A stretch of 17,587 nucleotides of DNA from Aeriscardovia sp. (GCA_017538865.1 JAFYIA010000060.1:1-17587), one strand, 5' to 3'. Positions 5,740 through 14,265 are shown, counted from the stretch's first letter. Notes: a model not told the origin generated them from the letters alone. Program-made: numbers and translations.

Positions 5740-7209
5740 TTGAGGCCCTTTTTTGATGATTTTAGGCAGATGGTGCAGGGAGAAGATCCGAAAAAGGAAG
5801 GCGGGAAGCGGGCGGCCCCCGAACCCGAAAAGCGCATAAACCTCGGAGAGAAGCTGAGCAAGGGCGACAGGCGCCATTCGCCCCCCTGGCTGCCCAGGGC
5901 CCTCGTGACTGTCATGGCCTTCGCATTTCTGGCAGTGTTCCTCTGGAAGATCTGGGGGGACGTGCGGGGGATCGTGTGCGACCTTGTGGTTTGCCTGTTT
6001 TTGAGCCTCGCCATGGAGCCGGCCGTAAAGTGGCTCATCCGCCACGGGTGGAAGAGGGGCCTGGCGGCCTTCTGCGTCTGGCTCTTCGTGCTCGTGCTGG
6101 CGGGGGGCTTTGTATGGATCTTCGGCAGGCTCTTTGTGACCCAGGCCACGGACCTGGCCTCCTCCATCCCCAAGTTCTACCAGGACCTCAGGGGCTACGT
6201 GGATTCGCACACCTCCTTCAAGCTCCCCGAGATCCGCAACCTCGGCTCCTTCGTCTTGAAGCGCGCCCAGTCTTCCTGGATAGGAAACTTCGCCTCTACC
6301 GCCGCGAGCCTCGCGGCCGCGGCCACCCACGCCGCCATCTCCCTTATGATCATCCTCTTTGTGACCTACTACATAATGTCTTCTGGCCCCAAGATGCAGC
6401 GCAGCATCTGCTCGTGCCTGAAGCCCTCCAGCCAGAAGAACTTCCTCATAGTTTGGACCGTGGTCCAGAACCAGGTCTCGAGCTTCCTTTCTTCCCGGAT
6501 AATCTTGGCCGCCATCTCGAGCGTGTGCATGGCGACCTACATGCTCATAATGCACATCCCCTACTGGCTCCCCCTCTGCCTCATGTACGCCCTCGTCTCG
6601 CAGTTCATCCCCATGGTGGGGGCGTTCATAGGCGCGATCCTCCCCTTGGTCATAGTCTGGACGGACCAGGGCTTCAAGTGGGCCCTCTTCCTGGCCATCT
6701 ACATCTTCGTCTACCAGCAGGTGGAGAACATGATCTTGGCCCCCAAAATCCAGCAAAAGACCATGTCGGTGCACCCGGCCATAGGGCTGATAGCGGTCTT
6801 CGTCTTCGGGGAGGCTTTCGGGGTGCTCGGATCCTTCCTCGCCCTCCCTATAACAGCGAGCCTCGAAGTCGTGTTCGACGCCTACTTCATGCGCAGCCGC
6901 CTCGTAGATTCCCCGCTGCTCTCCGATCCCGCCCCTGAGAAAAAGTCCAAAATGGCCAAGGCCGCAGAGGCCCTCGAAAAGAAGGTCTCCCCCCTGCGCT
7001 TCCCCAGGAGGGCCAAGGGATCCACGAGGCGCGCCTCCATCCAAGAGCAGCTGCGCGACGCCGGGATGGCCTACGAATCCTACAAGCCCGACGAGGAGCT
7101 AGATTCCAGCCGGACCGTGGCCATGGTAAAAAGGGAGAAGAAAAACAGGCCGGAGGGTCTTAAGAACCTGAAAGACTCCCCCAGGACCCATTGGGAAGAC
7201 AAGGAGTGA
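5740..7209 (+). CDS. AI-2E family transporter (PF01594-type)
   Basis: This membrane protein (489 residues from TTG, 479 from the ATG at 5770) belongs to the AI-2E/PerM family, whose members are proposed exporters or ion antiporters; the true substrate here is unknown. The N-terminal 48 residues are hydrophilic. Membrane segments follow from about residue 52 (VTVMAFAFLAVFLW), with the family-typical EPAVKWLIRHGWKRGLAAF (93-111). Further hydrophobic blocks include AAISLMIILFVTYYIM, QFIPMVGAFIGAILPLVIVW, and the late motif PKIQQKTMSVHPAIGLIAVF. About 95 residues of charged C-terminal tail are longer than usual. The TTG at 5740 has AAGGG close upstream, while the ATG at 5770 has only a weak AGG; both remain possible. 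It heads a co-directional run that continues into a membrane glycosyltransferase one base after its stop. Confidence 0.88.
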   Translation: MRPFFDDFRQMVQGEDPKKEGGKRAAPEPEKRINLGEKLSKGDRRHSPPWLPRALVTVMAFAFLAVFLWKIWGDVRGIVCDLVVCLFLSLAMEPAVKWLIRHGWKRGLAAFCVWLFVLVLAGGFVWIFGRLFVTQATDLASSIPKFYQDLRGYVDSHTSFKLPEIRNLGSFVLKRAQSSWIGNFASTAASLAAAATHAAISLMIILFVTYYIMSSGPKMQRSICSCLKPSSQKNFLIVWTVVQNQVSSFLSSRIILAAISSVCMATYMLIMHIPYWLPLCLMYALVSQFIPMVGAFIGAILPLVIVWTDQGFKWALFLAIYIFVYQQVENMILAPKIQQKTMSVHPAIGLIAVFVFGEAFGVLGSFLALPITASLEVVFDAYFMRSRLVDSPLLSDPAPEKKSKMAKAAEALEKKVSPLRFPRRAKGSTRRASIQEQLRDAGMAYESYKPDEELDSSRTVAMVKREKKNRPEGLKNLKDSPRTHWEDKE

Positions 7210-7210
7210 G

Positions 7211-8455
7211 ATGCCCATTTTGACCTTCCTCGACTGGGCGCTGTCCCTGGTGGGCGGGGCCATGGTGGCCTACGAGGTCTTCTACCTGCTGATGGGGCTG
7301 TTCGTAAAGACTATAGTGTTCCCCGACGCCCCCCAGGACAAGCGCTACGCCGTCCTCATATCGGCCCGAAACGAGAGCGAGGTCATCGGCCAGCTCATAG
7401 GCTCGATAAGGAAGAACGACTACCCGCAGAACCTGATAGACGTCTGGCTGGTAGCGGACAACTGCACGGACGATACGGCAGAGGTGGCAAGGGGCCGGGG
7501 CGCCCATGTGATAGAGAGGGAGAACAAGGTGCAGGTGGGCAAGGGATTCGCCCTCACCTACCTTTTGAACCGTATGGAAGACGAGGGCGCGGCCGAGGCG
7601 TACGACGCCTTCCTGGTGTTCGACGCCGACAACATCTTGGACGCCCGCTACTTTACCGAGATGAACAAGGCGTTCCACAAGGGGTTCCAGATACTGACGA
7701 GCTACAGGAACTCCAAGAACCTCTCCGAAAACTGGGTCTCGGCCGGGGCCGCCCTCTGGTTTATAAGGGAGTCGAGGTTTTTGAACAATACCAGGATGTT
7801 CCTGGGGTCCAGCTGCCACGTGGGGGGCACGGGCTTCCTCTTTTCGAAGGAAGTCATGAGGAAGAACGGGGGCTGGAAGTTCCACCTTCTGACCGAAGAC
7901 ATAGAGTTCACCCTGAATTCCATCCTCGAGGGCTACACCATAGGCTACTGCGGGACGGCCGTGCTCTACGACGAGCAGCCGGCGAGCTTCACCCAGAGCT
8001 GGAGGCAGAGGGTGAGGTGGAGCAAGGGGTTTTTGCAGGTGTTCAGGTACTACGCCCTCCCGCTTTTGCGCAAGATGTTTACGGACGCCGAGTTCGCCTC
8101 GGTGGACCTCATGCTGATGGTGTGCCCCCTGACCGTCATGTGGTTTTTAAGGGAGGTTTTGGGGATAATCTTCGTCTGCTGCGGGATCGTGACCTGGCAG
8201 AGCCAGCTGATCTCCCTCGACAACTGGCTTTACGGAGTGGGCTGGGGCATGGCCGGAATGATGGTCATAGCGGCCCTCACGGCCATTGCAGAAAGAAAGA
8301 GGATCGGGGCCAGCAATAAGGAGCTTTTGGCCTTCGTCCTCTCCTTCCCCATCTACGTCCTCAGCTATATCCCCATTTCCTTCCAGGCGCTCTTCGCCAA
8401 GAGCCAGTGGAAGCCCATAGTCCACCACAAGCAGCAGGAGGGGCAAGATGCCTAG
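7211..8455 (+). CDS. Membrane-embedded family 2 glycosyltransferase
   Basis: The 414-residue processive-type GT2 enzyme resembles the cellulose synthase / poly-N-acetylglucosamine synthase group. A first membrane segment spans about residues 8-35. The cytoplasmic GT-A domain has VLISARNESEVIG, VADNCTDDTAEVA, the metal-binding DAD in FDADN (138-141), the acceptor-side TED (228-230) and the QxxRW-type motif QRVRW (266-270), which marks processive synthases. Membrane helices follow at about 300-328, 340-360 and 373-395. Such enzymes often polymerise a sugar and move it across the membrane, but the substrate is unknown. The start ATG at 7211 follows AAGGAG (7201-7206), which overlaps the end of the transporter gene. 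The last eight bases overlap the start of tilS, so it is coupled into the tilS-hpt-ftsH run, an unusual place for a glycan gene. Confidence 0.9.
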   Translation: MPILTFLDWALSLVGGAMVAYEVFYLLMGLFVKTIVFPDAPQDKRYAVLISARNESEVIGQLIGSIRKNDYPQNLIDVWLVADNCTDDTAEVARGRGAHVIERENKVQVGKGFALTYLLNRMEDEGAAEAYDAFLVFDADNILDARYFTEMNKAFHKGFQILTSYRNSKNLSENWVSAGAALWFIRESRFLNNTRMFLGSSCHVGGTGFLFSKEVMRKNGGWKFHLLTEDIEFTLNSILEGYTIGYCGTAVLYDEQPASFTQSWRQRVRWSKGFLQVFRYYALPLLRKMFTDAEFASVDLMLMVCPLTVMWFLREVLGIIFVCCGIVTWQSQLISLDNWLYGVGWGMAGMMVIAALTAIAERKRIGASNKELLAFVLSFPIYVLSYIPISFQALFAKSQWKPIVHHKQQEGQDA

Positions 8456-9458
8456 GGAGATAAAGAAGGCCGTGGGGGAAGTGAGGCGGTGCTTTAGGAG
8501 CGTGGGCCTTTGCCGGGGCGACGCCCTCCTTCTGGCCTGCTCTGGAGGGCGCGACTCTATGGCACTTGCGCTGGCCTCCGAAATCTGCGCCCGAAGCATG
8601 GGGCTTTTTCTCTCCGGCATCGTAGTAGACCACGGGCTCCAGGAGGGGAGCGGAGAAGCGGCCGCGCAGGCCGCGGCCAAGCTTTCCCGTATGGGGATAA
8701 GGGCGAAGATCGCAAAGATTTCTTTGGACCCTGAAGAGGAAAAGGAGAACGGGGAAGAGGCCGCGGCGAGGGAGGCGCGCTACGGGGCCATAAGAAGGGA
8801 GGCCGAAGATCTCGGGGCCAGGGCCGTCCTTTTGGCCCACACCCTCACCGACCAGGCCGAGAGCGTGCTTTTGGACGCCTGCAAGACCCCTTCCTCCGCC
8901 TCGTGGACCGGGATGGCGGAGGAATGCCGGAGGGAGGGTGTGACGTACCTTCGCCCGTTCCTTAGAATCTCGAGGAGGGAGACGACGGCAGTGTGCCGGG
9001 AAGCGGGGGTTTCCTGGTGGGACGATCCCACCAACGGGATCGAAGGCGAAGCCGGAAAAGAGCTCCCCCGGCGCAGCCGCATCCGCTCCCTCGTCCTTCC
9101 GGAACTGGATGAAATTTCGGGGGGCGGCGCCGAAGCGCACCTGGCGGCCTTTGCCTCCATGCACAGAGAGGACGAAGAGTTCTTGGATTCCCTGGCCAGA
9201 AAGGCGTTGGAGCCCTTCGCCTTCGCCCTGCCCTTCTCCATCCCCTCTTCCCTCCTCTCCTCCCTCCCCCGGCCGGTAGAGAGGAGGTGCTGCAGGATCA
9301 TCCTCAAAAGCTTTCTGGACCGCAGGGCCGCCGTTGAAAAGCAGGTGGAGGCGTTCATGGGGCTCCTCGAAAAGGGGAAGGGCGAGATTTGCCTGGCTTC
9401 GTCCCTGCGGCTGCGCGTAGGAAAGGGGGAGGCGGTAATAAATTTATGCAATAATTGA
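8448..9458 (+). CDS. tilS: tRNA(Ile)-lysidine synthetase
   Basis: TilS converts the wobble cytidine of tRNA-Ile(CAU) to lysidine, so that this tRNA reads AUA and is charged with isoleucine; it is normally essential. The 336-residue product has the PP-loop ATPase signature SGGRDS (32-37) inside LLLACSGGRDSMALAL. It then has VVDHGLQEGS, REARYGAIRREAEDLGA (the AREARYxxL-type motif) and VLLAHTLTDQAESVLL, followed by the usual LRPFLRISRRET and WWDDPTN segments. Length fits actinobacterial TilS, which is shorter than the E. coli enzyme. The ATG at 8448 follows GGAGGGG and overlaps the preceding glycosyltransferase gene by eight bases. The neighbouring order tilS-hpt-ftsH is conserved in actinobacteria. 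Heavy AUA use in these genes makes TilS particularly important here (inference). Confidence 0.94.
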   Translation: MPREIKKAVGEVRRCFRSVGLCRGDALLLACSGGRDSMALALASEICARSMGLFLSGIVVDHGLQEGSGEAAAQAAAKLSRMGIRAKIAKISLDPEEEKENGEEAAAREARYGAIRREAEDLGARAVLLAHTLTDQAESVLLDACKTPSSASWTGMAEECRREGVTYLRPFLRISRRETTAVCREAGVSWWDDPTNGIEGEAGKELPRRSRIRSLVLPELDEISGGGAEAHLAAFASMHREDEEFLDSLARKALEPFAFALPFSIPSSLLSSLPRPVERRCCRIILKSFLDRRAAVEKQVEAFMGLLEKGKGEICLASSLRLRVGKGEAVINLCNN

Positions 9459-9462
9459 TTTC

Positions 9463-10029
9463 ATGGAAATAGAGGATGTCAGGGATGATATCGAAAAAGT
9501 TTTGCTGACTAAAGAACAGATTCAGAGAAAAATCAAAGAGACCGCCCGCAAAGTGGACGAAGACTACGGCGGGAAGAACCTGGTCCTGATCGGCGTCCTC
9601 AAAGGCGCGGTAAACGTGATGACGGCGCTCATGAACTACATGCACACGACCTGCCCCATAGGCTTTATGAGCCTGTCCAGCTACGGGGAGGGTTTCGAGT
9701 CGACCGGCCGCATCACAGTCCGCTCCGACCTCAACGTGGACGTTGAGGGCAAAGACGTCCTCATAGTCGAAGACATTGTAGATTCGGGCAACACCCTCCA
9801 TTGGCTGGAGGGATACCTTTTGAACGAAAAAAAGGCGAAGACGGTGAACGTATTCCCGCTCCTCAGCAAGCCTTCCCACAGGAAGTGGGACATATACGTC
9901 AAATACCCCGGCTATGAAATTGAAGACGATTTCGTCATAGGATTTGGTCTAGACTATAAAGAATGTTACCGCAACCTGGATGCTATAGCGGTTCTCAAGC
10001 CTTCCGTATATTCACAGGAAAGGATGTGA
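9463..10029 (+). CDS. hpt: Hypoxanthine phosphoribosyltransferase
   Basis: This cytoplasmic purine-salvage enzyme joins hypoxanthine or guanine to PRPP to give IMP or GMP. The 188-residue product is typical in length. Key features are LVLIGVLKGAVNVMTALM (40-57), the flexible loop SLSSYGEGFESTGRI (70-84), the PRPP-binding IVEDIVDSGNT (101-111) with Asp104 and Asp107, and the late purine-binding region DDFVIGFGLDYKECYRNL. The ATG at 9463 has no clear Shine-Dalgarno sequence. An AT-rich stretch inside the end of tilS (CAATAATTG, 9449-9457) could be a -10 giving a leaderless transcript, but this is weak. Only four bases separate it from tilS. In actinobacteria hpt commonly sits between tilS and ftsH, as here. 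Confidence 0.95.
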   Translation: MEIEDVRDDIEKVLLTKEQIQRKIKETARKVDEDYGGKNLVLIGVLKGAVNVMTALMNYMHTTCPIGFMSLSSYGEGFESTGRITVRSDLNVDVEGKDVLIVEDIVDSGNTLHWLEGYLLNEKKAKTVNVFPLLSKPSHRKWDIYVKYPGYEIEDDFVIGFGLDYKECYRNLDAIAVLKPSVYSQERM

Positions 10030-10032
10030 AAT

Positions 10033-12063
10033 TTGCCCTCTCCAAATTCAAGCAATGGAGGCCATAGGCGGTCTTTTTGGAGCCAGCCATGGGTATGGAT
10101 TGCATGCATACTGATTCTCGCGTTCCTCTTGTTCGAGTTTTTGGGGGATCGCGGAGCTAAGACAATAAGCACGCAGGAGGGCCTGAATCTGCTAAAGCAG
10201 CAGGGCTCGGTGCAGGTAGATTCGGCCACCATAAACGGGCCAAAGCAGGTAGTTACCCTGCAGCTCGACAACAACTTCTCCCCCACCATTGACGGCAAAA
10301 CCGTAAACTACGGCAAAGACGTCCAGTTCTACTACGTCATGGCCCAGGGCGGACAAGTTGCCGAGGCAGTAGAGAAGGCCACGAGCCGGACAGGCTACAA
10401 ATACAATTCCATAGTCCCCAACAACAGCGTATGGAGCTATCTTCTCACTTCCCTGCTCCCCCTCATCATCCTCTTCCTGGTCTTCTGGTGGCTCATGAGC
10501 AAGCTCCAGAGCGGGGCCGGGGGAATTATGGGCATGGGCGGGAAGAAGAGCAACCGCCTCCCCAATTCCGAAATCCCCAAGACAAAGTTCTCGGACGTCG
10601 CAGGCGAGCCTGCGGCAGTGCAGGAAGTGGAGGAGATCAAGGACTTCCTCAAAGACCCTGCCAAGTATAGGAGACTGGGAGCCAGGATCCCCAGGGGCGT
10701 CCTCCTTTACGGCCCCCCGGGAACCGGAAAGACCCTTTTGGCGAGAGCCATCGCAGGCGAGGCCGGCGTCCCCTTCTATGCCATGGCAGGTTCGGATTTC
10801 GTAGAAATGTTCGTGGGCTTGGGCGCCTCCAGGGTGAGGGAGCTCTTTGACGAAGCCAAAAAGCACGCGCCCGCCATTATTTTCATAGACGAGATCGACG
10901 CCGTGGGTCGAAAGAGGGGCTCCGGAATGACAGGCGGCCACGACGAGAGAGAGCAGACCCTGAACCAGCTCCTGGTCGAAATGGACGGCTTCAACAACGA
11001 CACGGGCATCATCGTCATAGCCGCCACCAACAGGCCGGACGTTTTGGACAAGGCGCTCCTGCGCCCTGGCCGTTTCGACAGGCAGGTGTCGGTCGAAGCC
11101 CCGGATCTTCAGGGCAGGGAGGCCATCTTGAAGGTGCATGCCAAGGGCAAGCCCTTCGTGCCCAACATCGACCTGCACCTCATAGCCGTGAGGACTCCCG
11201 GCTTTACCGGGGCGGACCTTGCAAACGTATTAAACGAGGCCGCGCTTCTGACTGCCAGGTCCAACGCCCAGCTCATAGACGAGAGGGCGATAGACGAGGC
11301 AATCGACAGGGTTATGGCGGGGCCCAGGCGCCAGTGGAAGGGCATGGCTCTGGACGAACTCCGCAACACCGCATATCACGAGAGCGGACACGCCCTGGTC
11401 GCGGCCTGCATGCACCACACCGACCCAGTAACCAAGGTCACCATCCTCCCCAGGGGCCGCGCCCTGGGCTACACGGCTGTAATGCCCCAGACGGACCGGT
11501 ACTCCGAGACGCGCGACGCCCTCCTGGATCAGATGGCCTACGCCATGGGCGGGAGGACCGCCGAGGAAATCGTCTTCCACGATCCCACTACGGGCGCCTC
11601 CAACGACATCGAAAAGGCTACCAACATCGCCCGCGCCATGGTGCTTCAGTACGGCTTCAGCCAGAAGCTCGGGGCGATAAAGTGGGGCGATGAGTCCGAC
11701 AGCCAAGATGCCATGGAAGACATACGCCCCCACCCCTTCTCCGAAAAAACGCAGGAGATAATAGACCAGGAAGTCCTCGCCCTCGTGGAAAACGCCCATA
11801 CTGAGGCGTGGAGGGTCATAAACCAAAACAGGGCGATACTCGACGAAATGGTCAAAGAGCTCATGGACAAAGAGACCCTCGGCCCTGCCGATTTGAAGCG
11901 CCTCTTTGCCAATGTGGTCATGAGCCCGGAAAGGCCCCAGTGGCTTTCCAACCCGTCCCGGCCCGTTTCCGACATCCCCCCGGTTCCGATCCCGGCAAAT
12001 CTCGCCCACTCCATAAACACGATAGATACCCCCTCCCAGCCCAACGCCGAAGCGGGCAGATAG
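10033..12063 (+). CDS. ftsH: ATP-dependent zinc metalloprotease FtsH
   Basis: FtsH is a membrane-anchored AAA+ hexamer that extracts and degrades damaged membrane proteins and short-lived regulators. The 676-residue product has two membrane helices (about 20-38 and 136-155) around an extracytoplasmic domain. The AAA module follows, with Walker A GPPGTGKT (227-234), Walker B IIFIDEIDA (282-290) and the second region of homology ending in RPGRFDR (344-350). The protease domain carries the zinc motif HESGH (449-453) and the downstream NDIEKATNIARAMV, which supplies the third ligand. The C-terminal tail is Pro/Ser-rich and disordered. The start is a TTG at 10033, preceded by GGAAAGG at good spacing; no in-frame ATG occurs before the first membrane helix, so TTG is well supported. 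It follows hpt by three bases and is followed after six bases by the DUF3180 gene. Confidence 0.97.
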   Translation: MPSPNSSNGGHRRSFWSQPWVWIACILILAFLLFEFLGDRGAKTISTQEGLNLLKQQGSVQVDSATINGPKQVVTLQLDNNFSPTIDGKTVNYGKDVQFYYVMAQGGQVAEAVEKATSRTGYKYNSIVPNNSVWSYLLTSLLPLIILFLVFWWLMSKLQSGAGGIMGMGGKKSNRLPNSEIPKTKFSDVAGEPAAVQEVEEIKDFLKDPAKYRRLGARIPRGVLLYGPPGTGKTLLARAIAGEAGVPFYAMAGSDFVEMFVGLGASRVRELFDEAKKHAPAIIFIDEIDAVGRKRGSGMTGGHDEREQTLNQLLVEMDGFNNDTGIIVIAATNRPDVLDKALLRPGRFDRQVSVEAPDLQGREAILKVHAKGKPFVPNIDLHLIAVRTPGFTGADLANVLNEAALLTARSNAQLIDERAIDEAIDRVMAGPRRQWKGMALDELRNTAYHESGHALVAACMHHTDPVTKVTILPRGRALGYTAVMPQTDRYSETRDALLDQMAYAMGGRTAEEIVFHDPTTGASNDIEKATNIARAMVLQYGFSQKLGAIKWGDESDSQDAMEDIRPHPFSEKTQEIIDQEVLALVENAHTEAWRVINQNRAILDEMVKELMDKETLGPADLKRLFANVVMSPERPQWLSNPSRPVSDIPPVPIPANLAHSINTIDTPSQPNAEAGR

Positions 12064-12069
12064 GAGCTT

Positions 12070-12573
12070 ATGAAGGCCAGAAGGACCCCTTGGACGGCCC
12101 TTGCCTGCGCGCTTGCTGCCGGGGTGGCCGTCGGGTACGCTTTCGCCAGGTTCATCGGCCTGACCAACCTTCCCCTTTTAGGCACGACCTACGCCGCCTC
12201 GGGAATACTCTTCCTTTTGGGCCTGGCGGTTTTGATAATGGGGCTTACGGTGAGGCGCTACGTCAAGGGGAACCTCAAGTATCTCGATCCCGGCAGGGCC
12301 TTCCTCACCCTGGCCTCGGCCAAGGCCCTCTCTATCGGGGGGTCTTTCCTCGCAGGATGGTTTTCGGGACAGATAATCGACACGGCCTCCAAAGCCGATG
12401 CCTCCTTTTTCCGGCACGCTTTAATTACCTGCGCCGTCGCGGCCTTTGTGAGCCTTCTGGATGCGGCCTGCGGAATCGTAGTCGAAAAATGGTGCCAGCT
12501 TCCTCCGCCGGATGGGAAAAAGGCCGAAAAAAAGAGCCCCCAGGAAACCAATCCGGGGGCACAGGCGGCTTAA
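12070..12573 (+). CDS. DUF3180 family membrane protein
   Basis: This 167-residue protein has about four transmembrane helices (about 9-29, 41-60, 79-98 and 112-138) and a hydrophilic Lys/Pro/Gln-rich C-terminal tail of about 25 residues. Size, topology and position downstream of ftsH match DUF3180, an actinobacterial family of unknown function. In Mycobacterium and Bifidobacterium the DUF3180 gene normally follows ftsH with folE, folP, folB and folK in between; those four genes are absent here. The ATG at 12070 is preceded by GGAG that overlaps the ftsH stop codon, so it is probably cotranscribed and translationally coupled with ftsH. It converges on ettA with only two bases between the stop codons. 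No function is proposed. Confidence 0.78.
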   Translation: MKARRTPWTALACALAAGVAVGYAFARFIGLTNLPLLGTTYAASGILFLLGLAVLIMGLTVRRYVKGNLKYLDPGRAFLTLASAKALSIGGSFLAGWFSGQIIDTASKADASFFRHALITCAVAAFVSLLDAACGIVVEKWCQLPPPDGKKAEKKSPQETNPGAQAA

Positions 12574-12583
12574 ACTCAGCCGC
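12565..12583. terminator. Hairpin holding both convergent stop codons
   Basis: A perfect six-pair GC-rich stem, GCGGCT (12565-12570) and AGCCGC (12578-12583), encloses a seven-base loop TAAACTC. The TAA of the DUF3180 gene is in the loop and the TGA of ettA (plus positions 12576-12578) straddles the loop and right arm. There is no T-run on either side, so it is not a classic intrinsic terminator; it could still slow polymerases or protect mRNA ends in both directions. Confidence 0.4.
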
Positions 12584-14255
12584 GGGTGAGCTTTCGGTGG
12601 ATCATATGGGGCCGGCTCGCTTCCTCTCCAAGCCTTGCCACCCTGTCTTCCTGGTAGGCTTGGAAATTCCCCTCAAACCAATGCCAGCGCGCGGGGTCTT
12701 CTTCCGTCCCCTCCCAGGCTAGGATGTGTGTGGCGAGGCGGTCCAGGAACCAGCGGTCGTGGGAAATCACTACGGCGCAGCCCGGGAACTCTTCCAGCGC
12801 TTCTTCTAGGCTTTCCAGCGTCTCAACGTCCAAGTCGTTGGTGGGCTCGTCCAAAAGGAGGAGATTTCCGGCCTTTTTGAGGGTGAGGGCCAAGTTCAGG
12901 CGGGTCTTGTCGCCTCCTGAGAGCATCCCTGCCAGCTTTTGCTGGTCGGACCCCTTAAATCCAAAGCTGGCCGTGTAGGCCCTGGAAGGGATCTGCTGTC
13001 CACCGGCCTCTATAAACTTCTCCCCGTCCGACACGACTTCCCAAAGGGTCTTTTTAGGGTCTATCTTTTCCCTGTTCTGGTCCACATAGCTTATCTGCAC
13101 GGTGGATCCCAGCTTTATTTCGCCTTCTGTGGGCTTTTCAAGCCCGGCTATCATCTTGAAGAGCGTGGACTTTCCCACCCCGTTGGGGCCTATTACGCCC
13201 ACGATGCCGTTCCTGGGGAGGGTAAAGCTCAGGTTCTCCATGAGGGTCCTGTCCCCGAACTTCTTAGTGAGGTTCTTTACCTCCAGGACGTCAGATCCCA
13301 GCCGCGGGGGCTGGGGGATGTGGATGTCGGTAAAGTCGGACTTCTTTGAAGCGGCTTCCTCGGCCACCATCTGGTCGTACCTTTCCAGCCTCGCCCTGTT
13401 TTTGGCCTGCCTGGCCTTGGGGGAGGAGTGCACCCACTCCAGCTCGCTTTTGATCCTTTTGGCGAGCTTGGCGTCCTTCTGGCCCTGTATCTCCATCCTC
13501 TTTTGCTTGGCCTCAAGGTAGGTGCTGTAGTTACCTTCGTACCCGTAAAGGCTGCCCCTGTCCACCTCGCATATCCACTGGGCCATGGAGTCCAAAAAGG
13601 CCCTGTCGTGGGTGATGGAGATAACGGCCCCCTTGTAGTCTTTGAGGAACTTTTCGAGCCAGAGGATGGACTCCGCGTCAAGATGGTTGGTGGGCTCGTC
13701 CAAAAGGAGGAGGTCCGGGGCCTGCAGGAGCAGGCGGCAGAGGGCCACCCTGCGCCTCTCCCCTCCGGAAAGAACGCTGATTTTGGCGTCCTCGTCCGGG
13801 CACTGCAGGGCGTTCATGGCCTGCTGGAGGGCGCTGTCGACCTCCCAGCCGTTGGCCGCGTCTATCTCTTCCTGGAGCTTTCCCATCTCGGCCAAAAGCG
13901 CGTCGTAGTCGGCGTCGGGGTCGGAAAGCTCCTCGCTTATCTCGTTGTAACGGTCGAGCTTTTCCTTTATGGGGCCTATCCCCTCTTCCACCACCTCCCT
14001 GACGGTCTTATTGGGATCGAGCTCCGGATCCTGGTCGAGCAGCCCCACAGTGGCGCCGGAGGCCACTTGGACGGAGCCGTTGGAGGGCTCTTCTTTTCCC
14101 GCCATGATTTTGAGCAGGGTGGATTTTCCCATGCCGTTGGGGCCCACCACTCCGATTTTGGCCCCCTTGAGGAAGTTGACCGAAACGTCTCCTAAGATGA
14201 CCTTGTCGCCGAAGGCCTTGCGCACGTGGTCCATCTGGAATATGAAATCTGACAC
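12576..14255 (-). CDS. ettA: Energy-dependent translational throttle protein EttA (ABC-F)
   Basis: EttA is a soluble ABC-F ATPase that binds the ribosomal E site and gates the first elongation steps according to the ATP/ADP ratio. The 559-residue product has two ATPase domains: Walker A GPNGMGKST (38-46), signature LSGGE (162-166) and DEPTNHLD (186-193) in the first; GPNGVGKST (356-364), LSGGDK (445-450) and DEPTNDLD (469-476) in the second. The linker with SELEWVHSSPKARQAKNRAR (270-289) is characteristic of EttA rather than Uup or a resistance ABC-F. The second signature has Asp-Lys-Thr where Glu-Arg is more usual. The start is GTG at 14255; a weak GAAAG lies upstream and a promoter is close (14266-14293). 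It is separated from the helicase gene upstream by that gene's terminator, so it has its own transcript. Confidence 0.95.
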   Translation of the reverse strand: MSDFIFQMDHVRKAFGDKVILGDVSVNFLKGAKIGVVGPNGMGKSTLLKIMAGKEEPSNGSVQVASGATVGLLDQDPELDPNKTVREVVEEGIGPIKEKLDRYNEISEELSDPDADYDALLAEMGKLQEEIDAANGWEVDSALQQAMNALQCPDEDAKISVLSGGERRRVALCRLLLQAPDLLLLDEPTNHLDAESILWLEKFLKDYKGAVISITHDRAFLDSMAQWICEVDRGSLYGYEGNYSTYLEAKQKRMEIQGQKDAKLAKRIKSELEWVHSSPKARQAKNRARLERYDQMVAEEAASKKSDFTDIHIPQPPRLGSDVLEVKNLTKKFGDRTLMENLSFTLPRNGIVGVIGPNGVGKSTLFKMIAGLEKPTEGEIKLGSTVQISYVDQNREKIDPKKTLWEVVSDGEKFIEAGGQQIPSRAYTASFGFKGSDQQKLAGMLSGGDKTRLNLALTLKKAGNLLLLDEPTNDLDVETLESLEEALEEFPGCAVVISHDRWFLDRLATHILAWEGTEEDPARWHWFEGNFQAYQEDRVARLGEEASRPHMIHRKLTRG

Positions 14256-14265
14256 TGTAAAGCTT

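Noticed and set aside
5704..7044. N-terminal extension of the minus-strand glycosyltransferase frame by about 447 codons
   Set aside because: The extension lies antisense to the transporter gene and has no domain signature; the GT2 fold starts right at the ATG at 5703 with a plausible promoter in front.
10192..11178. Long minus-strand open frame inside ftsH
   Set aside because: It is antisense to conserved FtsH catalytic domains and has no recognisable content; a shadow of codon bias.
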